DNA from: Diphasiastrum complanatum
Lineage: Eukaryota; Streptophyta; Lycopodiopsida; Lycopodiales; Lycopodiaceae
Direction: 5' to 3'
Assembly: GCA_029204225.1 (NCBI GenBank)
Contig: CM055094.1
Coordinates: forward strand, 21,507,584-21,571,583
DNA length: 64,000 nucleotides
Part shown: positions 47,570 through 58,842 of the stretch, piece by piece
Numbering within the stretch: the stretch's first letter is position 1
How the letters are laid out: every line of letters begins with the position of its first letter
Made by a program: the position numbers and the translations under genes
The notes under the pieces: model-generated
What the model saw: the letters and a program-made list of their open reading frames with translations, nothing else
The model's database searches: none
Told to the model about the DNA's origin: nothing

Positions 47570-48640
47570 ATTTTTGTGTAATGTAGCAGATCTCGGCAGC
47601 TTAGGGTTTTTGAAAATGGATGATGATCGCGCTCCGGATCCGTGGTGGATGAATGTAGATGGTGTCCAAGGATGCGAAGGAGTAATCAATTTTTTTGACG
47701 GTCCTACTGACTGTGTTTGGTCCCCTAGAAAAGCCAAACGTATTCAGGTCAGCTCCAAAAATAGGGATAATATAAACAAAATTTTGGTTAGGAGGTAACA
47801 TGAACTAGAAAATCTGTCGGTGGGGTTATAAGCAATATGCAATCGAAATGGGCTCTGATAGCCACTGATCAAAAGAGGAAGTTGGAACTCTATGTGGCTC
47901 AGGAACTAGTGTGCCTCCTGGTACCAAGTGTTCATCTCATAGATATCGAGGCTTTCCATGGTGATGTCAATTCTGTCTAGAGTTGGGTCATCAGAATTGG
48001 AAGATGTTGTGGCAGACATATTCTGGACTCGGCTGAGGACTCTGTTGAAGGTTCGGCTCTGGTAACAGACAAGTGGAGTCTCGGCTAGGTCGACTGTGGA
48101 GGGCTTCGGATCGGTCGACTTTTGATGGACTCGTCTCAGTCAACTTTGTATGCAGAGTATGGACGCTCAGCTCGGTCCATAGTGAATGCAGAGTATGGGG
48201 GATCGGCTCTATGAGTACTGTATGTAGAGTATTGCTCGGCAGTGTATGGAGACTAGAAATTTGTGGAAAAATTTGGAGCAATGTCGTTCTGATAGGATGT
48301 GAAAACGATGATGTTTCTTCGTAGTAACATACTAGTAGCGAGCTTTCAACACAAATCGGTGTTGAATGTGGGGTTTTGACAAGCTTCAGGAGCACTACCC
48401 CTCAGCATTTGGCTCGTGCTAGATGTGATGATTTTTGTGTAATGTAGCAGATCTCGGCAGCTTAGGGTTTTTGAAAATGGATGATGATCGCGCTCCGGAT
48501 CCGTGGTGGATGAATGTAGATGGTGTCCAAGGATGCGAAGGAGTAATCAAGCACTGTCGTAGCGAATCATAGATCGCCACTAAAAGATGGAAAATCGATC
48601 CTTTGAAGTTATAGCTTTTCAAGGCTTCTGAATTTCATTT
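47570..48640 (-). pseudogene. Family U, tandem copy b
   Basis: It contains MLPPNQNFVYIIPIFGADLN (47801-47601), the frame 48395-47991 of 134 codons (MLLKLVKTPHSTPICVESSL... through the 36-bp array into PSRDSTCLLPEPNLQQSP) and the upstream frame 48622-48419 (MKSYNFKGSIFHLLVAIYD). The phrase GGTCCTACT(A/G)ACTGTGTT at about 47012 and 47700 marks the two tandem units. Confidence 0.5.
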
Positions 48641-48769
48641 ACATGCCTGAAGAAGGATGTGCCAGCATCAAATCTTCTTCGATCAGAGTTTGTTTTCATT
48701 TCCTAAAACGCATGCATGGCAGCATGGTAGTAAAGCGTGATATTGTGATTTTTTGTAATGTTTCCATGT

Positions 48770-49410
48770 ATGTGATGATTTTTGTTGTTTAATTATATCG
48801 ATGTTGATTGAAACTATGATAGCTTCGTGGTTGTCATTCGTAATATTAAAAGTTTTTTTTCACCTTATCTTTGGGCAAGTTCACAAATAACAAGGTAACA
48901 AATTGGGACTCGGCAAGAACTCACTCCAAATGACTTTTTGAGCTTCACTAACTTGTTCTCATGAATTTATCATTGTGTCTAACTTGCCATATACCAGTTT
49001 TATAAGTATTTCCTTGATCCTTTACTCTTAAATGCACCATAATGCTACTCCCTTACTGGCCATAACCTCTTCACCGTAGCTCAGAACTGCGTCATGTTGG
49101 GTGTAGTTGAAAAAGCTCTCATCGAGGGCTTTCTAATGCCACCGTAATCGTATCTATTTGAGTTGTCGTTCAAAAGTTACACTGTTTTTTTGCTGAGTTG
49201 CATACTATACTACAAATAAAATGGCTTATTTACGTGCTGCCCCGACGCAAAATCACAATTCTTTAAAAAAGAAAAGAAAATCAATTTGAAGGAGCTACGT
49301 TACGTAGATTTGAAATTTGAGTGTTTTGATTGGACCATGTGGAAGAAACTTTTGAGAAAAAAAATAAAAGGTATGTTTTTGAAAGGCCCCTTTTGTGCTC
49401 AAATTTTCTG
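48770..49410. repeat. Gene-free repeated spacer
   Basis: This is the direct copy of 3350-3900, longer by a stretch around GGAGCTACGTTACGTAG (near 49290) that 33170-33200 shares in inverted form. No gene is seen. Confidence 0.75.
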
Positions 49411-49415
49411 TAATG

Positions 49416-49590
49416 GTTGATAAGTTGGATTCACATTTACATCATGAAGCAAATAGTCTTGTAGGTTTTGTGTTCAACTGGATCGGAAGCTCGCTCCAAT
49501 GGATGTTGAGATTAATATATCATGCTATCTCTAGCCTAACAGCCACACACTAGATGTTTTGATCCAGAAAATATTCACACAAAGGGACAT
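49416..49590 (+). repeat. 170-bp dispersed repeat, copy 7
   Basis: It precedes the upstream region of the third 517-codon gene copy. Confidence 0.85.
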
Positions 49591-50023
49591 CACACATCAA
49601 TATTAATCTACTTTCACCTTTTATTTCGTCACATCTCTTCATGCTTATGCGACATGAAAAGCTCCCTTCAAACAAACCTGTGAATGTGCCTTTCCTGTTG
49701 CCTTAATTTCTCATGCACTACCTTTGTCTTGGGCAACTAAAATGTGATACAATTGTGACCTTTTCTCATGCTTATCTTTCTCCTATTTTTGGACAAGTAA
49801 AATTTGATTGTTGTAAGGGGGGGGGTGTGTATAGTATAGATGGCTATGAGTGTGAAAGGGGCATGGATTATTCTTGACATTGAAATGAATGGAGGGCAGG
49901 CTTATTCAAGTCACCTAGAGAATGGTCACAAGTTCTCCTTTAAGGATGGGATGCTCTATACATATGACTACAATGCCTCAACGTCTAACCCGAAATAGTA
50001 CAAATAGAATGCAATGCATGGAA

Positions 50024-50058
<35 letters not shown>
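49591..50058 (+). promoter_or_regulatory. Upstream region and 33-bp (CT)n of gene copy 3
   Basis: This is the same module as 4085-4584 but with a CT tract of only 33 bases (50026-50058). The ATG at 50014 is in frame with the gene start at 50068 (54 bases). Confidence 0.5.
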
Positions 50059-50062
<4 letters not shown>

Positions 50063-50067
50063 TATCG

Positions 50068-51600
50068 ATGTTCTCTGTCCTTCTGATTTCACCTCTTATT
50101 TTCGTCATTTACAGGAGGCTGAAGAGTCTCAGAAAAGGATTGTTGATCCAACATCGGCTTAGGAAGATGGAGCAGGACCTAGAAATGAACATAGTATCGG
50201 CGGCTGAGAAAATCCGTTTGGCCAAAATATCAGAAACTATGAAATCTATATGCGGAAGAGATTTGGAGGCACATGATATCAGTAATTCGACTCTGGTAGG
50301 ACGCAAAGACGCGGACAGTCAGTTCCAACGACGACATCTAATTTGATCGGGAGCTCTTCTCAGCCAGAATTAATGGCGTCTACCGGTTGGAGATCTCCAG
50401 TCCTCAAAGATACGCACGTGAATGAAAGGCTTGAGCAAGCACCAAACCAAGTCCAGAATGATCCTTCTTTCGACCCATGATTTCGTAGAAGACGAGCATG
50501 GAGATCGGAAGACAACATATCAGCATATCCTTGCAACTTTGCGATAATAGATGGCTCGTTCTCTTCTCAGAAGGAATGTCATACATCAATCAATAATTTC
50601 TGGGAACTGAGTTCCGATTCTCGCGATCCTACAATCCAGCTACAACACAAGTTCTGCCAGTTTCTGATGACTGTCATGGGCCAAAGGTTTAAGCAAGATC
50701 TACAATTTTCCATCAATCCCAACAAAGCGATCCTTCACATGGAGGATACCAGGATCTATTTACGGATTCAATACTTTCCTGCAGACTCCATACATATCTT
50801 CGAAGAGATGTGCACTTCAGGATTTATCATCAATGCTGATGAGGGTTACATGTACACCCAGAGATCAAAGGCATTTACTGGTCGAAGACAAATACTGACT
50901 CGAAACTGCTTCAACTGGCTACGTGAGCAAAATCATAAGCATGCCAATAAGTCGACTCTGATAGGACAAAAAGATGGGGACAAGTCAGTTCCAACGACGA
51001 CATCTAATTCGATCGGGAGCTCTTCTCAGCCAGATTTAATTGCGTCGACCGGTTGGAGAGCTCCATTCCTCAAAGATACGTACATCTATGAAATGCTTGA
51101 TCAATCACCAAACTAAATTCAGAATGATCCTTCTTTCAACCCAAGTTTTCGTAGAAGACAAGCGCTAGCATGGAGATCGGAAGACAACATATCAGCATAT
51201 CCTTGCAACTTTGCGATAATAGATGGCTCGTTCTCTTCTCAGAAGGAATGTCATACATCCATCAAGAATTTTTGCAAATTAACTTCCGATTCTGACGATC
51301 CTACAATCAAGCTACAACACAAGTTCTGCCAGTTTCTGATGACTGTCATGGGCCGAAGGTTTGAGCAGGATCCACAATTTCTCATCAATCCCAACAAACC
51401 GGCGCTTCACATGGAGGATACCAAGATCTATTTAAGGATACAATACTTTCCTGCAGACTCCATACAAATCTTCGAAGAGATGTGCACTTTAGGCTTTATC
51501 ATCAATGCTGATAAGGCTTACACCCAGAGATCAAAAGCATTTGCTGGTCGAAGACAAATGTTGACTCGAACCTGCTCCAAGTAGCTGCGCGAGCAATATC
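50068..51600 (+). pseudogene. Broken copy of the 517-codon gene, copy 3
   Basis: The start and membrane segment are intact (MFSVLLISPLIFVIYRRLKS). The frame is lost in the linker near 50316 by a small indel, and further interruptions follow (near 50478, 51115 and 51584). The two-domain layout is still clear, with 50667-51116 and 51339-51584 open. It lies 12 or so bases from the CT tract, as in the other copies. Confidence 0.75.
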
Positions 51601-51957
51601 ATAAGCATGATGCCCACCAAATGTTATGAACAAAATCCTTTAGGCGCAATTTTTTGAATTGAGTACATTGAAAACATCAACATTTGTTGATTGGAGCTTT
51701 TAAGATTGACCATTATAGTCATCTAGGGCCAATGTATATGGCACTCAACTGCTAATCTATCTCTCCACTGCTTTTGAAATGTCCACTTTAGTTCATAATC
51801 TATGGTCTAGATATACCTTCTTCTCGTTGTGTATATATATATGTTCTCATTGTTCATATTTGATTTAATGTATTAAATGAACATTGAATGCTCATTAAAT
51901 CAAAATCAACAATAATTAGGTTACACATATTCTGTTCAATAAATATGTAGACACACA

Positions 51958-52170
51958 ATGAAAATATCATATCGACAAGAGGGAACATATCACGGCAAAA
52001 GGACTAGACAGAAATTGTTTGTTAGTGATCATCCATCCAAAGTAGGTGCACCACTTCCAAATTCTAATGTTACTCCAAGCCTTTTTGTAAGACTACTAAT
52101 ATTTTTGGAAAACACATGTTCTTCATATTCCAAGCATGCTCAGCATACCTCCAAGCACATAGCAAAGTAA
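51958..52170 (+). CDS. Conserved 70-residue hypothetical protein, copy 3
   Basis: The protein is identical to that of 6491-6703, with synonymous base differences. It has the same position relative to the 517-codon gene copy. Confidence 0.35.
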   Translation: MKISYRQEGTYHGKRTRQKLFVSDHPSKVGAPLPNSNVTPSLFVRLLIFLENTCSSYSKHAQHTSKHIAK

Positions 52171-52189
52171 ACCGTACATCTTCTTTCCT

Positions 52190-53440
52190 TGCCCTGTTGG
52201 TCTTCATCTCGTATGGTAAGTACTCGACCCTTGATTGTTCCTTTGAATAAGAGCTTTTTGCTATAGTTTGAAGAGAGAAGCTTCCTGGGAAAGGGTCAAC
52301 TTGGGAGTAGCTTAATATATTGATGTCATTTCACATCATGATAGCTTCATGGTTGTCACTCAAAATAATAGTAAATTGTTTGGTGACTTGGGGTAGCTTG
52401 ATATGTAGCTAGGCAACTAAACAACAAATCACCTCTAGATGGCTTCACAAGCTTGTCTAACTCATTCCTATAATTACTACCATTGTGTCTAACTTGCCAA
52501 ATGCTAGGTGTAAAAGTATTTGACAAATGCATAACTCTTTACTCTCCAAGTCTTAAGACTTACCAAGTGTTGTTTGTAGCTCATACTAGATGCTTTGAGA
52601 AGTTATATTAAGAATTGGGACGGGGGGGTTATCGCAAAGAATCCGATCTTGCCAAATACTAGGTGTAAAAGTGTTTGACATATTCCTAACTCTTTACTCT
52701 CCAAGTGTTGTTTTTAGCTCATAGTACATGCTTGCAAAAAATCGAACTTGAGTGTACAAGCCCAACTCAAGTGCAGACACCAACTCACCACACATGGGAA
52801 GATCATTAAATTTGATTTTTGAAGAAAAATCTAAAAAAAATTGAAAAACTATTTCTCCTTAGAGGCATTGTGGTCATCATCTAGACGAGCTGTGCTTGCT
52901 TGAATCAATAGAAACAAAGAAAATAATAACGAGTTTGTATCCTATTAATGCACCAATAATATATAAATATAATTGAATTAAATGGGAAGATTATAATATT
53001 TATCGTTTCATTTAAACATTGATCTACTCATTTCAATGATTTCGTTTAAATTCGAATTCCAATGATTTGTGAAGTGTGAATGAATGCAATGTAACTTGCA
53101 TATGTTTGGTACATAGCATAGATTCATTATATGCTTTTTTAATATATGTGTAACAAGGAATAAGCATTTTTTTAAACAAATTTTCAATTTGTTTTTGGAA
53201 ACCCTAGATTACAACATTTTAATATATTAACAAAAATGACTTAATTTGCATGAACAACTTTGAGTTTTGAAAATCCTAGATTACAGCTTCATTCAATCTT
53301 CAAATTTCCAAGCTCGTTCAAACTTCAATGAAATATAATTCATTCCAAAATCCATTCTCGAATCCTAGAACGATGTATTTAAAAACTTTTGTAATGTGAA
53401 AGAGAGATCACTGAGCTAAAACATGACCCTGATTGCATTC
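52190..53440. repeat. Repeated spacer, no gene seen
   Basis: The first 640 bases match 6710-7450; the rest matches 28900-29430 in inverted form. It includes a family V tail remnant near 52740-52830. Confidence 0.65.
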
Positions 53441-53445
53441 GGAAT

Positions 53446-54155
53446 TGCTTTCAAAAACTTATAAATTGTATTCATCAATGGAGATGTCTAGAGGACATGG
53501 TGTGAAAAATTGTCAACTAGTTTGCTTTTTTATTTGGCAATTTTGGAGGCCAAAATGAATCTCAACCTCGAGTTAGTTTCATATTTGTTAATAAGGACCT
53601 AATTAGTGGTTTAACTACCTCTGGCAAGTAGATAAGTGGATGAGGTCGAGTTTGGACCCATTCTAATTGGCAAAATTTTGGTACATTGCTTTCAAAAACT
53701 TATAAATTGTATTCATCAATGGAGATGTCTAGAGGACATGGTGTGAAAAATTGTCAACTAGTTTGGTTTTTTATTTGGCAATTTTGGAGGCCAAAATGAA
53801 TCTCAACTTCGAGTTAGTTTCATATTTGTTGATAAGGGCCTAAATAGTGGTTTAACTACCTCTGGCAAGTAGATAAGTGGATGAGGTCGAGTTTGGACCC
53901 ATTCTAATTGGCTAAATTTTGGTACATTGCTTTCAAAAACTTATAAATTGTCTTCATCAATGGAGATGGCTAGAGGACATGGTGTGAAAAATTGTCAACT
54001 AGTTTGGTTTCTCATTTGGCAATTTTGGAGACCAAAATGAATCTCAACATATTTGTTAATAAGGGCCTAAATAGTGGTTTAACTACCTCTGGCAAGTAGA
54101 TCAGTGGATGAGGTCGAGTTTGGACCCATTCTAATTGGCTAATTTTGGTACATTG
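53446..54155 (+). repeat. 241-bp tandem repeat, about three units
   Basis: GCTTTCAAAAACTTATAAAT occurs at about 53446, 53688 and 53929, spaced 242 and 241 bases. The last unit has a deletion near 54050. Confidence 0.92.
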
Positions 54156-54441
54156 CATCTAGACTAGATTTTCTAGGTTTTTGATAAAGTATCTAGAAGT
54201 TTCCAAATTAGGTCAAGTTTGGGGCAAGTGGCCAAATGACATTTTGGAAGCTATAAATAGTTGTACCTAAGTGGAGAAATAATCATCAAACATTCTTTCT
54301 TTGTGGAGAATTCATCTCTTATGTCCATCTCATGTGATTTTCTCTATCTTGGTTTTCTATGTGTAGAATGTTGATTTTCTTGTAGATCTTGATTCCACAC
54401 GTGTGAAGATTATAATATATATGATTTTGTTAAACATCGAT

Positions 54442-54651
54442 CTACAAACATTTCAATGATTTCTCTTCAAATTCAAATTTAACGATCTTCCCATGTGTGG
54501 TGAGTTGGTGAATGCGCTTTTGTTGGGCTTGTACACTCAAGTTCGATTCTTTGGGATCCCTCGCCAACTGTGGTTTCAATACTTTCTCTGCAAAATTCTC
54601 ATTTGAAATTTGCTTGGGACCCTTCTTATCTCCATCAGAAATTTTTTTCAA
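54442..54651 (-). CDS. Family V carboxyl-terminal segment, 69 codons
   Basis: The frame starts MKKISDGDKKGPKQISNENF and ends FEFEEKSLKCL. It is rich in lysine and charged residues. No domain is recognised. It is the unfused counterpart of the second half of the frame at 27758-28123. Confidence 0.35.
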   Translation of the reverse strand: MKKISDGDKKGPKQISNENFAEKVLKPQLARDPKESNLSVQAQQKRIHQLTTHGKIVKFEFEEKSLKCL

Positions 54652-54766
54652 CGTTGATGCTAGGCCATACCATAGGGAAGTAGTTCATGTGTGACTCCTC
54701 ACTCAGACTCTCTCTCTCTCTCATTCCACTCAAGCCTACTTTTGTGCACAAATTTTCTGTAATAGT

Positions 54767-54939
54767 TGATAAGTTGGATTCACATTTACATCATGAAGCA
54801 AATAGTCTTGTAAGTTTTGTGTTCAAGTGGATCGGAAGCTCGCTCCAATGGATGTTGAGATTAATATATCATGCTATCTCTAGCCTAACAGCCACACACT
54901 AGATGTTTGGATCCAGAAAATATTCACACAAAGGGACAT
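54767..54939 (+). repeat. 170-bp dispersed repeat, copy 8
   Basis: It lies just after a truncated CT run and satellite words and before a further copy of the 517-codon gene's upstream region. Confidence 0.85.
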
Positions 54940-55479
<540 letters not shown>

Positions 55480-55485
55480 TCCTCT

Positions 55486-55700
55486 CAAGCCTACATGGCA
55501 AACTTAGTTGGATTGCCACACAAGCCTACGTCAAGCCTATATGGCAGACTGCAACATACCAGCATGAATATATATATAGATCTCTAGCTCCACTCAAGCC
55601 TACGTGGCACAGGGCCCAGTTGGCTTGACATACAAGGTTATGGTAGGCCTACATGGCTTGCCACATGGCAACCCTCAAGCCTGCATGATTTGCCATGTGG
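55486..55700. repeat. Palindromic satellite, copy 3
   Basis: It includes the TATATATATAGATCTC junction near 55567 and the phrase CCACATGGCAACCCTCAAGC. Its distal end forms the last 20 or so codons of the histone-like frame on the minus strand. Confidence 0.85.
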
Positions 55701-56096
55701 CATACCGGTGTCATAGGTGTCTTGAAACCTCATGACAAGAAGCATGTCCTTGGGCATTAGTGTCACCCTCTTGCCATGAATGGAACACGGCATCGAATCC
55801 TCAAACAATTTTGTCTGGAAGTCCTCGTATGCAACATGGAGGGCCTCCAATGCAGTGATATTCCACCTCACTGCATAGGGCAGATGCGTGGTCATATCTT
55901 GTGTAACCTCCCTCACAGCCCGGTACAAGGCTGCTTTCAGGATCACAAGTTTGGCGTACCTCTGCAAGGCCCTGATGTAGCTCAACCATGGACGGCGAGG
56001 TCTTCCACATCTTTGCAGATGCATGGGTTCAGATGTCTGGGGACGGGACGGTTGAACAAAATGGGTAAGCCTAGAAGTTTGCTTCATCCGAGCCAT
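55638..56096 (-). CDS. Divergent histone H3 / CENH3-like protein
   Basis: This is an open frame of 152 codons. It begins MARMKQTSR, close to the H3 tail ARTKQTAR; K4 is kept and the K9 position is leucine. The rest of the tail is short and unlike H3. From about residue 33 the histone fold is recognisable: RRPWLSYIRALQRY against RPGTVALREIRKY of H3, KAALYRAVREVTQDM against KLPFQRLVREIAQDF, and LFEDSMPCSIHGKRVTLMPKD (residues 97-117; 15 of 21 match H3). Loop 1 is about four residues longer than in H3 and carries R77-W78, and DSM...RVTLM resembles plant CENH3; these are CENH3 traits. The sequence is more GC-rich than its surroundings. The histone part ends near residue 127; the last ~20 residues are translated satellite. 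The start has good context (CCTCAATGG). It is unique in the window. It may be a real centromeric or sex-linked H3 variant or a young degenerate copy. Confidence 0.75.
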   Translation of the reverse strand: MARMKQTSRLTHFVQPSRPQTSEPMHLQRCGRPRRPWLSYIRALQRYAKLVILKAALYRAVREVTQDMTTHLPYAVRWNITALEALHVAYEDFQTKLFEDSMPCSIHGKRVTLMPKDMLLVMRFQDTYDTGMPHGKSCRLEGCHVASHVGLP

Positions 56097-56423
56097 TGAG
56101 GCCGGATATCTATACCATGTGAGGACAAAGATATAGCAGAAGAGAGAGCTAAATTATCTCCCGTAATGGCGACACTGAGAACTCTAAGGGTGATATCGCT
56201 ACAACGCGAGAGAGTGGCAGAGACAGGCGAGGAGAGGCAGGGGCTTGCATGATGGCGATATTGGGAAAGTCAAACTGATATCGCTACGACGTGAGAGGGT
56301 GTAAGGAATAGGCCTAGGGACGAGGTCGCTCGCATGATGGCGATATCACGAATGCAGGTCGTATGGAAGCAATCAAACATGACAGCAAATTATGCAAAAC
56401 CCTATACGATCCCCGAGAATGCA
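56097..56423 (-). other. Leader of the histone-like gene with 86-bp tandem repeat
   Basis: About 330 bases separate the TATA box from the ATG. TGATATCGCTAC recurs at about 56191 and 56277, and GCATGATGGCGATAT at about 56247 and 56332, giving two or more imperfect units of about 86 bases. The region is unique in the window and GC-rich. A very short upstream frame (ATG GTA TAG) precedes the main start. An intron cannot be excluded. Confidence 0.6.
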
Positions 56424-56860
56424 CTTATATAGGAGAAAAAAGTTGGCACTTGTGAATCCTAGCGACACGTGGCCCAGTCAATAGCTGACATGTGGAACCA
56501 CACGTTTGTATACGCATGTGTAAAACTGCACGTCTGGATCATTACGTCTGGGATCCCATGTGGGGACACGTGGCCGAATGGATCAGCGACGTGTGTTCTT
56601 GCACATATCGGCTCGCACGTGTGGTCACGTGGCCCAATTAGTAACTGACGTGTGGGACCAGACTTCTATATTCGCACGTGTGAAACTTGCACATGTGGCC
56701 ATGTGGTCGAATGGTTTGGTGACGTGTGTTCTGGCACGTCTTAGCTCGCATGTGTGGGCACGTGGCCGTATGGCAGATTGATGTGTACTGTAGCACGTGT
56801 GGTCTCACATGTGTGGATGGTTGTATTACGCGCCATAGATCTGATCCGCTGTTGGATCGA
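56424..56860 (-). promoter_or_regulatory. ACGT-core (G-box) array and TATA box upstream of the histone-like gene
   Basis: On the minus strand CTATATAAG lies at 56432-56424. Upstream, to about 56860, I count at least seven CACGTG hexamers by eye and at least two ACGTCA hexamers. ACGTCA is the hexamer known from plant histone promoters and, like the G-box, binds bZIP proteins. The same array, inverted, lies at 22615-23021 without a histone frame. Promoter function is inferred from layout. Confidence 0.6.
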
Positions 56861-56914
56861 CGAGTGTACGGCTTGGGTTTTATTGGTTTAGGTATATAAA
56901 TGTTGTTTGATCAG

Positions 56915-58225
56915 TTAAAACATTTCGCTAAGTTTTGGATTTTCACTCCCTGTAGCTCTTGGTGTGTGAACCAAATACCATTCCACCTTAAAGTCACCTA
57001 TTCTAGGAACATTGAGTGGTGTGTCGCTCATATGATTCTTAATTATCTCTGGATATTCTGTTTTACTAAAAATCCAAAATAGAATTTCATGATCTTCTTT
57101 AAAACCTGTTTGAAACACAAAATCATGAACTATTCTCAGAGAATTGAACTCAGACCTATAATAACAAAACAATACTAGCTTAAAACACAAAACCATTAAT
57201 TCTCGAAATGAATTAGTTGCTAGTACTCAATAGAATAGATTTAAACCTGGAAAGCTGCCAACCACCAAATATTATTTTCGGACTGGGCACTGAAATTAAG
57301 ACTCTCCGAGTTTATCGTATTGCTTAATGTTCCATTCATAAGTGTAACACTAACCCTTTCCAGCTTTTGTCCCTTTATTACTTCTGATTCATCTAACTTG
57401 GAGAACTAATATCAATTTTTCAACAATTTCGTTTGTGATTCCATAAAACTTTACAATAAATCTCTATAAATGATTCAGATCTACAAACATATTGCTGGTA
57501 GAATCATATGACAAAGTGCCATGTTTTGAGTTATAAATTTCAATTTTAGGTAAGGAATACCAATGATGTTTTGCAAACCCCTGTTTAACACATCCCTCTC
57601 TAATTTGATTTGAAAGGGCCGGGGAGTAGGAAATTGTTTTATATGTACTTGTCCAAATGCCTCTTTGCTAATTTTAAACATCGTGTCATATGCATCCCTG
57701 CTAATACCAGAATAATCACATGCTCCTTGTATCAATTTTTGGTCAATGATCTTGCTGACTTCGCCCATAAGGGCCTCTGCAATCTTGGCCTTTGCAATGT
57801 TGATTTCCAAGTAGACTCGTCATTGACTTGGCTTTAAGTACTGCACTCAAAGACTTTCCAATCATGTACTTGTCTTTCGGATTTTCATTGGTGACTAAAG
57901 CTTATCTGCAAAAAAAAAATAAGATTTAGAAAAAAACAATTCACAACCATTGATGTGCTAGATGAAACAAAACACATGAATAGTTTAAAACATAATCCTA
58001 CTTGAAAGCATATATTCTTTTTTTCCGTTGACCCCCACTTGTTGAGAGCTCGTCAATACTTTTTAAAATAACTCTTTTTCGCTTATTGTTCAGTATTTTC
58101 TTCCATAATGTGTTTACTTCTACATTTATTTGACAATATGAGGTACACAATGTTTGTACAATTAGTTTCATATTGTTAGTTTCTTGGTTGAGGTTTAATA
58201 TAATATTTTACAAACGAGAATTATC
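56915..58225 (-). pseudogene. Family X, later segments
   Basis: The third segment (57196-56915) is open to its stop with RIVHDFVFQTGFKEDHEIL and ends PRATGSENPKLSEMF. The second (57810-57481) has EINIAKAKIAEALMGEVSKI and VHIKQFPTPRPFQIK. A pyrimidine-rich stretch ending TTTTGCAG (near 57910) precedes the second segment. Both are close to 35572-36500. Confidence 0.45.
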
Positions 58226-58230
58226 TATCT

Positions 58231-58842
58231 TCAAGATTTCATTTTCTTCTTTTGTTTGCAAAAAGAAGTTTCTTTTTCTCGGTAGTCAGTAAGCAAACCA
58301 TTCAACATATTTTCCAAACAGTGGATTTTTTTCACTGAATAACTAATGCCATTACTTTTCAATCTTTCACAATAACGCAATAGACTATTATGTCCTTCAC
58401 ACAAAAATAGTATGAGTTGTGTGACCGATCTAAAATTTGGATGTTGCATTGAGCTTGGATCGATTGGATACAAACATCCATCAACCCATAGATCACAATG
58501 TTTTCTGTCTTTCGTCCTTTGGTGAGCTGGTAAGGTGGATCCTTTCAGATGTTTTCTCGACAGTGGAGCATATTCTGTGGGGAAAAGTTTGAAATGACCT
58601 TGGCACTCTTTTTGATCCATCACACTCCATGTTTCTTGCTTTATATGCAAAATCAAAGCTTTGCAGTTATGAGCAAAATAAGCAAAATATTTTTTCAATA
58701 GATGTGTGTTGAAATTGCAAATTTTTGAATTGCAAAAGTTTGAGATAACCTTGCCACTCCATTTGATCCGACACACTCCGTATTTTCTGAATTTCAGAAA
58801 TTTAGATTCACGTTGGCACTCATTGTGATCCAAAATAGTCAA
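58231..58842 (-). CDS. 203-residue frame: module T fused to family X first segment
   Basis: The first ~87 residues come from module T (starting MTILDHNECQRESKFLKFRK, with ALILHIKQETWSVMDQKE). The rest is the family X first segment (PTEYAPLSRKHLKGSTLPAH, SSMQHPNFRSVTQLILFLCE, FCKQKKKMKS). In the other copies the two parts are separated by about 490 bases. The fusion is in frame. Function is unknown and no catalytic motif is recognised. Confidence 0.4.
   Translation of the reverse strand: MTILDHNECQRESKFLKFRKYGVCRIKWSGKVISNFCNSKICNFNTHLLKKYFAYFAHNCKALILHIKQETWSVMDQKECQGHFKLFPTEYAPLSRKHLKGSTLPAHQRTKDRKHCDLWVDGCLYPIDPSSMQHPNFRSVTQLILFLCEGHNSLLRYCERLKSNGISYSVKKIHCLENMLNGLLTDYREKETSFCKQKKKMKS

Noticed and set aside
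55776-56099. Plus-strand 107-codon frame opposite the histone-like gene
   Set aside because: The minus-strand frame shows clear H3 similarity; this one shows none.
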